Source: Exilibacterium tricleocarpae
Lineage (GTDB): Bacteria; Pseudomonadota; Gammaproteobacteria; Pseudomonadales; Cellvibrionaceae
Direction: 5' to 3'
Assembly (NCBI RefSeq): GCF_007004655.1
Contig: NZ_ML660097.1
Span: 1-64,000, forward strand
DNA length: 64,000 nt
A program made the translations under genes and the position numbers. The notes below the pieces were generated by a model that was not told the DNA's origin, ran no database searches, and saw only the letters and a list, made by a program, of their open reading frames with translations. Shown in pieces: positions 27,534-35,265 of this stretch; positions within the stretch are counted from its first letter, which is position 1, and the number at the start of each line of letters is the position of its first letter.

Positions 27534-28661
27534 TCACCCGACGACGGCTTTCGGCCAAGTGAATACGAAGGATGTACCCGAACTCCCCGCGCTGTCGGGG
27601 TGCGCCGGCTCAGCAGCCGCTACAGGTTCCAGTTTAATGCTGCCCCCATGAGTCTCGACAATTTTCTTGACGATCGCCAGCCCCATACCGCTGCCTTCGA
27701 CGCGGTCCCTGGGTTGCAGTGTTTGGAATATCTCGAATACTTTCTCCTGGAACCTTTCCGGTATCCCAGGTCCGTCATCTGTGACGCGAAACTCGAAGAA
27801 ATCGTCATTTTCCCGCACGGATAGGGTGACAGTGCCGGCCGCACTTTTTCTGTGTTTGACGGCGTTGTCAATCAGGTTTCTCATCACCTGTTCAAACGGT
27901 GCTTTCAGCGTGGTTAAGCAGGGGAAATCGCCCTCAGTTACCATCCTGAAGTCCGGGGGTACATCCAAAAGTGCGAAAATACCTTTGATTGATGCCAGTG
28001 TATCCACGACTTCGGTTCGACGTTCAAGCCGGCCGATACGCGAGTAGGCCAGCAGGTCCTGCAGCAGTGTTTCCATGCGCAGAATACGGTTTTTCATCAG
28101 TGCCAGGTTTTCGGCAACACTGTCGGAGACACTGTCAAGGTCTTCCTCGATCCAGGCCGCCAGCTGTTTGATGGCCCTGAGCGGCGATTTCAAGTCATGG
28201 GAGGCGACATAGGCGAACGTCGACAACTCCTGATTAGAGCGTTCCAGTTCCAGTTCATGCAGTTTTTCAGCGGTTACATCGGTATATACCCCGATCGAGC
28301 GGATCGGGGTACCGTCGGCATTTCGAATGGTCAATTGTCGATGGCGTACCCAGATTGTTTTGCCGTTGCGATGCCGGCAGCGCAGAAGCCGGTCACCGGG
28401 CTGGTCGGGATGATCACCCGAGTGCTCAGCCTCTTGCGCCGAGCGACTTTCCTGCGGCAACTGCGGGGGCGATGGTGTCTCGCCGTCATCAAGGCCGAAT
28501 ATCAACTGCAGCCGCGGGCTCAACCATTGATGGTCATGGCGTTCCAGGTCCCGGTACCAGATGCCGGTCGAGGCCCCTTGTTCGATCCACTCGAGCAACT
28601 GGTCATCGGCACGCAGTCGATCATAAAATTCCCGTGCCAGGGGGTGGCTGTCGGCCATCAT
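27534..28661 (-). CDS. PAS-domain histidine kinase
   Basis: 375 residues without membrane segments. A PAS domain (about 25-135) precedes a HisKA dimerisation domain with His155 (ASHDLKSPLRAI) and an ATP-binding domain with N-box (NLIDNAVKH), G1 (DDGPGIPE) and G2 (GSGMGLAIVKK). GGAG lies about 9 nt before the ATG. It is convergent with the stand-alone receiver, a typical kinase/receiver arrangement. It probably senses a cytoplasmic signal through PAS; the ligand is unknown. Confidence 0.93.
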   Translation of the reverse strand: MMADSHPLAREFYDRLRADDQLLEWIEQGASTGIWYRDLERHDHQWLSPRLQLIFGLDDGETPSPPQLPQESRSAQEAEHSGDHPDQPGDRLLRCRHRNGKTIWVRHRQLTIRNADGTPIRSIGVYTDVTAEKLHELELERSNQELSTFAYVASHDLKSPLRAIKQLAAWIEEDLDSVSDSVAENLALMKNRILRMETLLQDLLAYSRIGRLERRTEVVDTLASIKGIFALLDVPPDFRMVTEGDFPCLTTLKAPFEQVMRNLIDNAVKHRKSAAGTVTLSVRENDDFFEFRVTDDGPGIPERFQEKVFEIFQTLQPRDRVEGSGMGLAIVKKIVETHGGSIKLEPVAAAEPAHPDSAGSSGTSFVFTWPKAVVG

Positions 28662-28770
28662 GTCAGGGTGCTCCGTCCGGGTTCAGTCAGAAATAATTGT
28701 AGATGAGGTGGTGGTTTGGTCAACCGCGCCAATGCTCCGGCTCTGAGTGCGCGTTAGTGACGGGACACGA

Positions 28771-28898
28771 CTACTCCGACCAGTTAATCTTTTCACCCAG
28801 AGCGGGTTTTGGTGTGCTTAACCGGCACGGTCTCGATCCGGAACGGCCCCTCGGGGCCTGGGTGCCGCCAGCGTGAAAATATCTTCTGGTCGAATCAC
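28771..28898. repeat. Palindromic repeat element A1 (short form)
   Basis: Shares GACCAG...ATCTTTTCACCC at the left, CACGGTCTCGATCCGG in the middle, and GTGAAAATAT..TTCTGGTCGAA at the right with elements at 50958-51167 and 54523-54736. It lacks the 52-nt loop and most of the arms, so it is an internally deleted copy. Its right terminal repeat contains the stop codon of the minus-strand gene ending at 28895. Confidence 0.8.
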
Positions 28899-29278
28899 CA
28901 GCTACTGCGAAACTCCCGTATTAACAAACGCAGTGGCTGGCTTATCTGGGGGTGATCGGCCATACTTTGCGCCACCTCTTTCGACAGTGCGGAAAACTGC
29001 GGATCCTGTAATAACTGATCGCCGAACTCCCAGACCATAACCGCCTCGACAAAGACTTGTACGGCGCGGGCCTCTTCCCTCTCCTCGTCCGGCAGAGCGC
29101 GTATACGCTCGCCGATTTTGCGTTTGATGTCTGCCAGGCTCGATTTGGCGGCCGGTTTGGGGCCAGTGTCGGTCCCCGCCGGCGCGCCGTCCCGCAGGCG
29201 CCTGGTCGCGCTGCTGCGTTCGGCCAGTTTTTGTCGGAGAATCTGCACGATCTGGCTCAGGCCATTAACCGGGTCCAT
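28895..29278 (-). CDS. Conserved-looking hypothetical protein, helical
   Basis: 127 residues, no signal peptide or membrane segment. The N-terminal half is basic and linker-like; the C-terminal half (about 50-127) is strongly helical, with EEREEARAVQVFVEAVMVWEF region and a Pro-delimited end. I do not recognise the family. It is last in the minus-strand group divergent from the flagellar-type operon. Its stop codon lies inside repeat A1, so its C-terminus (REFRSSW) may have been cut or altered by that insertion. AGGA lies about 10 nt before the ATG. Confidence 0.6.
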   Translation of the reverse strand: MDPVNGLSQIVQILRQKLAERSSATRRLRDGAPAGTDTGPKPAAKSSLADIKRKIGERIRALPDEEREEARAVQVFVEAVMVWEFGDQLLQDPQFSALSKEVAQSMADHPQISQPLRLLIREFRSSW

Positions 29279-29342
29279 AGCGGGCGTTTTTCCTGTGGTT
29301 GGTTTTCCTGCAGTTGCTTTTCTTGTCGTCGCTTTTTTGTGA

Positions 29343-29370
29343 TAGCCCTTTCGTAATAGCCCTTTCGTAA
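29343..29370. repeat. 14-bp tandem duplication
   Basis: Two perfect copies of TAGCCCTTTCGTAA, upstream of the 127-aa minus-strand gene. Likely a slippage product; a regulatory role is unproven. Confidence 0.7.
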
Positions 29371-29431
29371 TAGCTATCCCCTAGCCGGCCTGACTGTAGC
29401 GGCGCTGAACCGCCACGGGTGAAGTCTGCCG

Positions 29432-30040
29432 CTAGCCGTCGTCCTCAGCGTCACGCTCATAGACCGACAGCAGCATGCGTTGACCGGCGCCGCTCGCCGT
29501 CGCTGTCTCGCCCACTGCTGCCGGTGCCGTAGTTGCCGCCGGTGCGGTCGCGCCGGCAGCCTTGCGCGCGTCCTCCATTACCCTGCGCATGTCATTGTTC
29601 AAATCTTCGTTCAGTTGGTTGTGGTCGATACCAGCCTGTAGCAGGCGGACAGAGTCGCTGAACTCGTCGTTTACCAAGTGCAACAGGCCGGTTTTGAACA
29701 GGTAGAGCGGGTCCTCGTCGCCGAGCGCATCAAGGCCGCTCCAGACTTCCCGCGCGGCCTCGATGCGGCCGGCGGTGATATGCAGCAGACCCAATTGGAA
29801 GCGGGCGGTGGTCAACTCGGGGGCGAGGGACACCGCCCGGGTCATTTCCTCAGCGGCCTGTTCATGCATACCGATTTCTGCATGCAGGGCGCCCATCAGG
29901 TAGATGGCCTTACCGTTGTCGGGTTCCACCTGCAGCAGGTGTTTGAGATGTGACAGTGCTTTTTCGGGGTTATCGTGTTGAGTGGCATGGAGCGCCAGGT
30001 GCATCAGTTCGTCGGGGGTGAGTTGGGTACTCGCTTCCAT
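29432..30040 (-). CDS. TPR-repeat protein
   Basis: 202 residues from the ATG at 30040, preferred over an upstream in-frame ATG (30115) because GGAG lies 6 nt before it. At least three TPR units are visible (PEKALSHLKHLLQVEPDN; HEQAAEEMTRAVSLAPE; IEAAREVWSGLDAL). An Ala/Thr-rich linker leads to a short C-terminal tail (RMLLSVYERDAEDDG). It is probably a cytoplasmic adaptor or chaperone. Its place in a group of TPR genes divergent from a flagellar-type export operon raises the idea of a secretion chaperone, as TPR chaperones (SycD type) are common in type III secretion. Confidence 0.85.
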   Translation of the reverse strand: MEASTQLTPDELMHLALHATQHDNPEKALSHLKHLLQVEPDNGKAIYLMGALHAEIGMHEQAAEEMTRAVSLAPELTTARFQLGLLHITAGRIEAAREVWSGLDALGDEDPLYLFKTGLLHLVNDEFSDSVRLLQAGIDHNQLNEDLNNDMRRVMEDARKAAGATAPAATTAPAAVGETATASGAGQRMLLSVYERDAEDDG

Positions 30041-30499
30041 TTGAGGCTCCTTGTTAATCGATTCTGTCTCTGGGGCTATCCTGTCAGGTCTATCTGCCGA
30101 GCATAGCGATAGCATAGGGTATTCGCCGGTTTTGCTCGCTTAGTTGCTGTCAGCGTACGGGTTTGTTGCTGCGTTCATAACCGGTCCTGTGAGTCAGGGG
30201 GCGACGTACCCTTTACGGGCGCTCCACTATATCACGCTGTGTTTTCGCTGGCAGGTGATTTATACCTTGGCGGTATTTTTCCCGGCCAGTCTTTTTTTGC
30301 ACCGGCACTAAACATTTGTGGTGACACTCGGATACTGTAAGGTGGCCGGGCCGGCCTCCGGTTCAAGCGCTTGTCGCGAGAGTGGGTACACTGGGGATCG
30401 AGGTGTCAAGTGAACGACTTACCGATTGAATGATACAGAAAATAGCGATAAATGCCGGCGGTGCTACCGGCAATTATCGGGTCGGCGCCGCGGCGATGA
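30041..30499. other. Intergenic region between TPR gene and lipoprotein gene
   Basis: 459 bp without a convincing gene. It contains the downstream region of the lipoprotein gene and the promoter region of the TPR gene. The only structure I can name is a weak hairpin at 30453-30472. Confidence 0.45.
30453..30472 (-). terminator. Weak hairpin, possible terminator of the lipoprotein gene
   Basis: A 6-bp stem TGCCGG/CCGGCA with an 8-nt loop, followed on the minus strand by TTTATCGCTATTTT. The stem is short and the T-run interrupted, so this is tentative. Confidence 0.3.
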
Positions 30500-31546
30500 T
30501 CAGGGCCAGTCCTCTATGGCATTGCTCTCAAACACCCCGTCGCCGTCGTTATCGACCTCGAGCATATACTGCGTGCTGTCGATAACGGTGACGCGGGCGC
30601 TTGAATCGTCGGCCCCCAGTAATCTGAGCGCTCCGGAAGAGGGCCAGGGATCGCCGGCCAGCCAGATAAGGTCGGTGGGGGTAATGGTTTCGATATAGCC
30701 GTGGTCGGGGTGGTAGAACTTGCCTGTGATAGCGACAGCCGAACCGCCGGTAACCGTGCTGAGCACCACTGCCAGATCTTCGGTTCTGAAAGTCTCGTTG
30801 CCGAGATTGTCCCGCAGATCAAAGTTCTGCGTGCAGCCAAAAGCGAACGGCAGGGTGGTAAGTTCGCAGGCCATAGACCCGTTGAGTGTAATGTCGACGG
30901 CTGCAGTGCTTTCGCTGCCCTGTGACTTTGTAGTGAAGCTCGTAAACGCCAGTGTTATCAGTCCGTTTATCGTCTCGGTGTCGGGATTGAGCGTGCCGCT
31001 GAGGGCCATGGTGCCGTTGCTGGTCAGCCCCGCCTCGACACAATTGGCAAAGGTTACCTCGCCGGTGAAGCTGCTGCTGTCTGGGTCGACGCTCATCTCT
31101 ACGGTAATGCTGCCGCCATCGGCGCAGTTCTGGGTAATGGGGTCGACCGTGATGGCAGTGGCCGCCGCCGACAATACCGAGCGGATATCCACACGACTGG
31201 ACTCAGTGAACAGAGGGTTGGCGGCACCCTCACTCCCGCCGGTGTACATACGGCTGCTGCTGCCGGTGTAGATGGGGTTTTTGGGGGCCGCGGCTTGGTC
31301 GTCCCTGGCCGCTACGCCAATGACGGCGGATGGTGAGGCGCCGGCGATACTGTTGGTCAATACAGCGGCGGTAAACGCCGGTGCATTGTCGGTGGTGACC
31401 TGGGCCTGGGTCGTCAAGCCGGCGAAGGTCACCGTGGTATCCGGTGATTCGCCGTCGTCTGACGAACCGCCGGAGCCGCCGCCGCAGCCGTACAGGAGAC
31501 CGGCTGCAAGGCCCAATCCCAGTAGATAACGCAACGATTTACCCAT
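30500..31546 (-). CDS. Secreted lipoprotein of unknown function
   Basis: 348 residues from the ATG at 31546 (GGAG 10 nt upstream); a longer in-frame start at 31597 would put 17 residues ahead of the signal. Lipobox LLYGC gives lipidated Cys21, followed by a Gly/Ser linker. The mature part is beta-rich, with four Cys that could form disulfides (NCADG, FANCVE, MACEL, FGCTQ). It ends with a calcium-loop-like DNDGDGVFESN. I do not recognise the family. It sits among TPR genes divergent from the flagellar-type operon and could be a surface substrate or partner of that system, but this is only positional. Confidence 0.75.
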   Translation of the reverse strand: MGKSLRYLLGLGLAAGLLYGCGGGSGGSSDDGESPDTTVTFAGLTTQAQVTTDNAPAFTAAVLTNSIAGASPSAVIGVAARDDQAAAPKNPIYTGSSSRMYTGGSEGAANPLFTESSRVDIRSVLSAAATAITVDPITQNCADGGSITVEMSVDPDSSSFTGEVTFANCVEAGLTSNGTMALSGTLNPDTETINGLITLAFTSFTTKSQGSESTAAVDITLNGSMACELTTLPFAFGCTQNFDLRDNLGNETFRTEDLAVVLSTVTGGSAVAITGKFYHPDHGYIETITPTDLIWLAGDPWPSSGALRLLGADDSSARVTVIDSTQYMLEVDNDGDGVFESNAIEDWP

Positions 31547-31745
31547 AAGACAGATACTCCAGTCTGGTACCCGGCGCGGCGCAGTCAAGTTGTTCAAGTT
31601 GATACTTCTTACTACAGGGAACAGGGAATGATGGTGCTTGCCCGGGTGGTGTTTTTATTTAGACATCTACCTATTTACCCTAGGAGCATTCTAGGTTGTT
31701 GCGCTCGCAGTACTGTTAACGACGCCACACTATTGGTCTGTCCCG

Positions 31746-32960
31746 TCACTTTTTACGGGCGTTTTCCGGCGCCAGTGCTTTTGCGGGGGCGGTGTGCACG
31801 GCCTGATGTCCCTGGGTGCGCAGGTAGTCCTGGATATGGGCAATCATGGGTTTGGAGCGGGGCAGGGGCTGTTGTTGCAACAGTTTGCCCAGCAGTTTGG
31901 TGGCCTGCTGGCCCTTGCCTTTGAGTTGCAGTGTGACCGACTGCGCGAATACGGCGCCAAAACCCTTGGGATCCAGGCCCATGGCCCGTTTTATTTCCTG
32001 CCGTGCCTCTTCCTGACGATTTTGAAAAACCAGTGCCGATGCCAGGCCGCCATGTGCCTCGGCAAAGGTGCGATTGGCCGTTATCGCCTCGCGAAACGCC
32101 TGCTCGGCACCAACGGCGTCTTTGTTGGCGAGCTTGGCCCAGCCGATAATAAGATGGTTGGTGGCGTAGCCGGGCATCAGTGCCAGGGCTTTTTCGATGG
32201 CGGCAATCGCCTCGGGAAACTGCTGTCGGTACATATGCGCCAGTCCCAGTCCCTGCCAGCCGCGGGGGTTGTCCGGCTCGGCCTCCACGACCTGTTTAAA
32301 ATGCGCGACGGCCTTGTCTATGTCCTGCTGTTCCGTATGCCAGGTGCCGAGCACAACATTGGCGTCGGGATTGGTGGGCTGCGTTTGCAACACCTGATCG
32401 GCGCGCGCACGGGCGGCGTCCATATCGCCGTGATCCATCTCCAACATCGATACGTAGCCCTCGGTAGCCGCCCCCGGTGATTCCTGCAGCCACTGCTCGG
32501 CCAGCGCCAGCGCCGCTGCGGTCTCGCTCTGTTTGTGCAGACTGTAGACTGTGTAAGCCAGGTTGTTGGCTGCGGTCAGGCCGGCCCGGCGCGCCTGTTC
32601 AAACTGCGTCTGTGCCTCTTTGAAGCGAGCCTGATAAAAAAGTGTCAGGCCCAGGTTGTGCAGCAGCGCTGGATTGGTATCGCCGCTGTCGACAACGGAC
32701 CGCAACGCGACTTCGGCGTCCTGAAACCGGTGTTGGCTGATAAACACGGCAGCCAGCCGACTTTTCGCCACGCTGTCGCCCCGATCGAGAAGCAGGCATT
32801 TTTCAAAGCAGGCGCTGGCTTCTTCAAACAAACCCCTGCTGTGGTAGAGATCGCCCAGGCTCACCCACAACAGCCGGTTGTCAGGGTCGTGCTTGATGTA
32901 GGCTTCGTAGCGGCGAATCTCTTCGTCGCCGGCAGCGGCGGTCTTGGCTGTGGTTTCCAT
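31746..32960 (-). CDS. Large TPR-repeat protein
   Basis: 404 residues made almost entirely of TPR units (about nine or ten; for example FEEASACFEKCLLLDRGD, IDKAVAHFKQVVEAEPDN, FPEAIAAIEKALALMPG), with a basic Lys/Arg tail. There is no signal peptide, so it is cytoplasmic and probably a scaffold. It follows the 160-aa TPR gene after 19 bp and is co-transcribed with it. The function is unknown. Clustering with other TPR genes opposite a type III export operon suggests a chaperone or assembly role. Confidence 0.87.
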   Translation of the reverse strand: METTAKTAAAGDEEIRRYEAYIKHDPDNRLLWVSLGDLYHSRGLFEEASACFEKCLLLDRGDSVAKSRLAAVFISQHRFQDAEVALRSVVDSGDTNPALLHNLGLTLFYQARFKEAQTQFEQARRAGLTAANNLAYTVYSLHKQSETAAALALAEQWLQESPGAATEGYVSMLEMDHGDMDAARARADQVLQTQPTNPDANVVLGTWHTEQQDIDKAVAHFKQVVEAEPDNPRGWQGLGLAHMYRQQFPEAIAAIEKALALMPGYATNHLIIGWAKLANKDAVGAEQAFREAITANRTFAEAHGGLASALVFQNRQEEARQEIKRAMGLDPKGFGAVFAQSVTLQLKGKGQQATKLLGKLLQQQPLPRSKPMIAHIQDYLRTQGHQAVHTAPAKALAPENARKK

Positions 32961-32979
32961 GGTGGCGGGTTTCCGGTTG

Positions 32980-33462
32980 TCAATGTTGGGTTAGCTTAGC
33001 CTGCAACTCCAGCAGCCTGGGGCGCAGAGGGTGGGAGTCCGGCATATGTTCCCGGGCGGTGCGCAGTCTGGTGGCAGCTTCGGCATGGCGGCCCAGTTGC
33101 AGCAGTGCCAGAGCACTGTGGAAGTGTGCCATAAACTCGTTTTCCATAGCCAGCAAAGGTTCCCAGGTTGCCAGCGCCTGTTCGGGCTCATTCGTGCTCA
33201 ACAGCGCCATACCCAACTGGAACCTGGCCAGTGGATTGTCCGGTGAACAGTCCAACAATTTTTCATAGTGCGCGATCGCCTGGACGTGCATGCCCAGTTG
33301 CAGGTAGATGGAGGCCAGCATCCCCAGGCTCAACTCGTGATCGGGTTGCTGTTGCAGAATGTCTTTCAAGGTTTGCATGGCGCTGTCGAGTTTACCGGCC
33401 TTGGCCTGGCTGGTCGCCTGCGCCAACTGGGCCTGGAGTTCTACTGTGGATTTCTCTGTCAT
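32980..33462 (-). CDS. Small TPR protein, possible type III-type chaperone
   Basis: 160 residues with about three to four TPR units (SAMQTLKDILQQQPDH, QAIAHYEKLLDCSPDN, QALATWEPLLAMENE). Size and composition resemble SycD/LcrH-like TPR chaperones of type III systems, but the match is by eye only. It is first in the minus-strand group and faces fliQ across a 646-bp AT-rich regulatory region. Confidence 0.82.
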   Translation of the reverse strand: MTEKSTVELQAQLAQATSQAKAGKLDSAMQTLKDILQQQPDHELSLGMLASIYLQLGMHVQAIAHYEKLLDCSPDNPLARFQLGMALLSTNEPEQALATWEPLLAMENEFMAHFHSALALLQLGRHAEAATRLRTAREHMPDSHPLRPRLLELQAKLTQH

Positions 33463-34108
33463 TAGACATTCAGCCTTGTGGGATTGTGGGGAAGCATCGG
33501 TCTGCTACAAAGTACGTGAAACCCGCCGGAATAGAAAGATAATTTTAGTGCCAATATTATTTGTGGTGATCCCCCCGGCAGGCGGGTGTTTTCCTTTGGT
33601 GCGCATTTTATAAAATCACTGTTAATCAAAGAGATAGAATAAACATTTATCAGCGTTTTGAAAAAAATCCAAAGCGCGAAAAAAAACAGTCATAAAAAAA
33701 AGCCATAATTCCTATCGACAGGCTGTTGCAAGTTTGTGAGAAACGTCGCAATAATACTGCATCGTGATTGCCAAATAACAATATCCGGGCAATCGACGTG
33801 GGGTTTAGGTGAACCAGCTGTTTATTAGACAGCGAATTACAGTGAATAGCAGACAGCAGAATTTAGACAGTATGTATTCACGGTAACCAAAAGTAACCAA
33901 AAGTAATCAAACAAGTAACCATAGCAGCGACCAAAGTACTGACGTAAAGCACTAACGTAAAGCACTAACGTAAAGCACTAACGTAAAGCACTAACGTAAA
34001 GTACTCACCAAAGTAACTGGATTGTGTGAATAAACTGCCCGACAACCGTTGTCGCAGTCGCGGGTGAGTTTTGTCTGACGGATAAGTGATTTTCAGGGGA
34101 TTACCGGT
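33463..34108. other. AT-rich divergent regulatory region upstream of fliQ
   Basis: 646 bp, strikingly AT-rich against the GC-rich surroundings. It contains A-tracts around 33655-33710, degenerate AGTAACCAAA-type repeats (33882-33920) and a 13-bp tandem array. No coding frame is credible. It must contain promoters for the 22-kb flagellar-type operon and the opposite TPR genes. A-tracts suggest bending or H-NS-like silencing (inference). Confidence 0.7.
33942..34006. repeat. Five tandem 13-bp repeats (ACGTAAAGCACTA)
   Basis: Four perfect units at 33942-33954, 33955-33967, 33968-33980 and 33981-33993, plus a diverged fifth (ACGTAAAGTACTC) at 33994-34006. They lie about 100 bp before the first gene of the flagellar-type operon. 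Could be an iterated regulator site or a slippage array. Confidence 0.9.
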
Positions 34109-34375
34109 ATGAGCACGGATTTTGCGCTGGCGTTGACCAATGAGATGCTGTGGACAGGCATTTGGATGGCGGCCCCGGTGTTGGGATTAAGTATGCTGGT
34201 TGGTTTACTTATCAGCGTTTTTCAGGTGGTGACGCAGATACAGGAAATGTCGCTGACCTTCGTGCCGAAAATTCTAACCGTAGCGCTGACATTGATCGCA
34301 TTTGGTCCCTGGATGATGGCGATGTTGCTTGAGTTCGCCACCACGGTTATCGGAAATATCCCCATATATTTTTAA
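34109..34375 (+). CDS. fliQ: Flagellar-type export gate protein FliQ
   Basis: 88 residues with two membrane helices (WMAAPVLGLSMLVGLLISVF and ILTVALTLIAFGPWMMAMLL) and the family signature QVVTQIQEMSLTFVPK. FliQ packs around the FliP/FliR pore of the export gate. AGGGG lies about 8 nt before the ATG. It is the first gene of the operon, an unusual place: in most gammaproteobacteria fliQ follows fliP directly, but here fliP lies 20 kb downstream. A 119-bp AT-rich gap separates it from fliR. Confidence 0.96.
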   Translation: MSTDFALALTNEMLWTGIWMAAPVLGLSMLVGLLISVFQVVTQIQEMSLTFVPKILTVALTLIAFGPWMMAMLLEFATTVIGNIPIYF

Positions 34376-34494
34376 TCTGCCGACCCGTAAACGCGGTTGG
34401 CGGGCCCATAGGGAGTATGGTTCACGTGTAAAGTCAACATATAAAAGACTCGTTTTCATAAAAATATATTATAACTAAAGTCGTAAGGGTGGTT

Positions 34495-35259
34495 ATGCGC
34501 ATTGAAGCCGATATGCTTGTCATATCAGCGGTGTTGCTCATGTTTATTCGCTTGAGTGCGCTGTTTTTACTGACGCCGTTGTTCGTGGCGGCGCCCATGC
34601 CGGTTACGGTACGTACGCTGTTTTTCCTGGCGCTGGCGTTTATGTTGATTGCCGGGCTGAGCGCGACTCCCGCAACCCTGCCGCAGACGCTTTCCGAATG
34701 GTTTATCGCCGCCGCGCAGGAGCTGTTGATCGGCGCGGTGATGGCGTTCGGGCTGTTTGCGGCGTTTGCGGTGTTTCTTTTTGGCGGACGTATCCTCGAT
34801 TTCCAAATGGGCTTCGGGGTGGCCAATCTTATCGATCCCGCCACCCAGACCCAGGGACCGCTGTTGGGTACGATTCTCAATCTGATGGCGGTGATGACGT
34901 TCTTTCTGCTCGACGGCCATCACCTGTTGATTCGCGGTATCGCCTTCTCTTTGCAACAGGTGCCCATCGGGCAGAGCCCCGGCGCTTTGCGCATTGATGA
35001 GGTGGTTATGCAGTTTGGCATCATGTTTACCTTTGGCCTGATGCTGGTGGCGCCGGCCGTTTTCAGTCTGCTGCTGTTGGATGTCGGCTTGGCGGTCTCT
35101 GCCCGCACCATGCCCCAGGTCAATATTTTTATCGTCGGTTTACCGCTGAAAATCTTTGTCGGCCTGGTGGTGCTGGCGCTGTCGTTGAATTATATGAGTC
35201 CGTTGCTGAAACGGGTATTTGCATCCATTTTCCGCTATTGGGAACGAGTGCTGGGATAA
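34495..35259 (+). CDS. fliR: Flagellar-type export gate protein FliR
   Basis: 254 residues from the ATG at 34495, with AAGGG just upstream; a GTG two codons earlier is possible. Six or so membrane helices, with GFGVANLIDPATQTQ and the C-terminal PQVNIFIVGLPLKI signatures of FliR. It forms the export pore with FliP and FliQ in the inner membrane. flhB begins 6 bp after its stop. Confidence 0.97.
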   Translation: MRIEADMLVISAVLLMFIRLSALFLLTPLFVAAPMPVTVRTLFFLALAFMLIAGLSATPATLPQTLSEWFIAAAQELLIGAVMAFGLFAAFAVFLFGGRILDFQMGFGVANLIDPATQTQGPLLGTILNLMAVMTFFLLDGHHLLIRGIAFSLQQVPIGQSPGALRIDEVVMQFGIMFTFGLMLVAPAVFSLLLLDVGLAVSARTMPQVNIFIVGLPLKIFVGLVVLALSLNYMSPLLKRVFASIFRYWERVLG

Positions 35260-35265
35260 ATCTGA

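Noticed and set aside
33942-34006. CRISPR array
   Set aside because: The 13-bp units are directly abutting without spacers; this is a simple tandem repeat.
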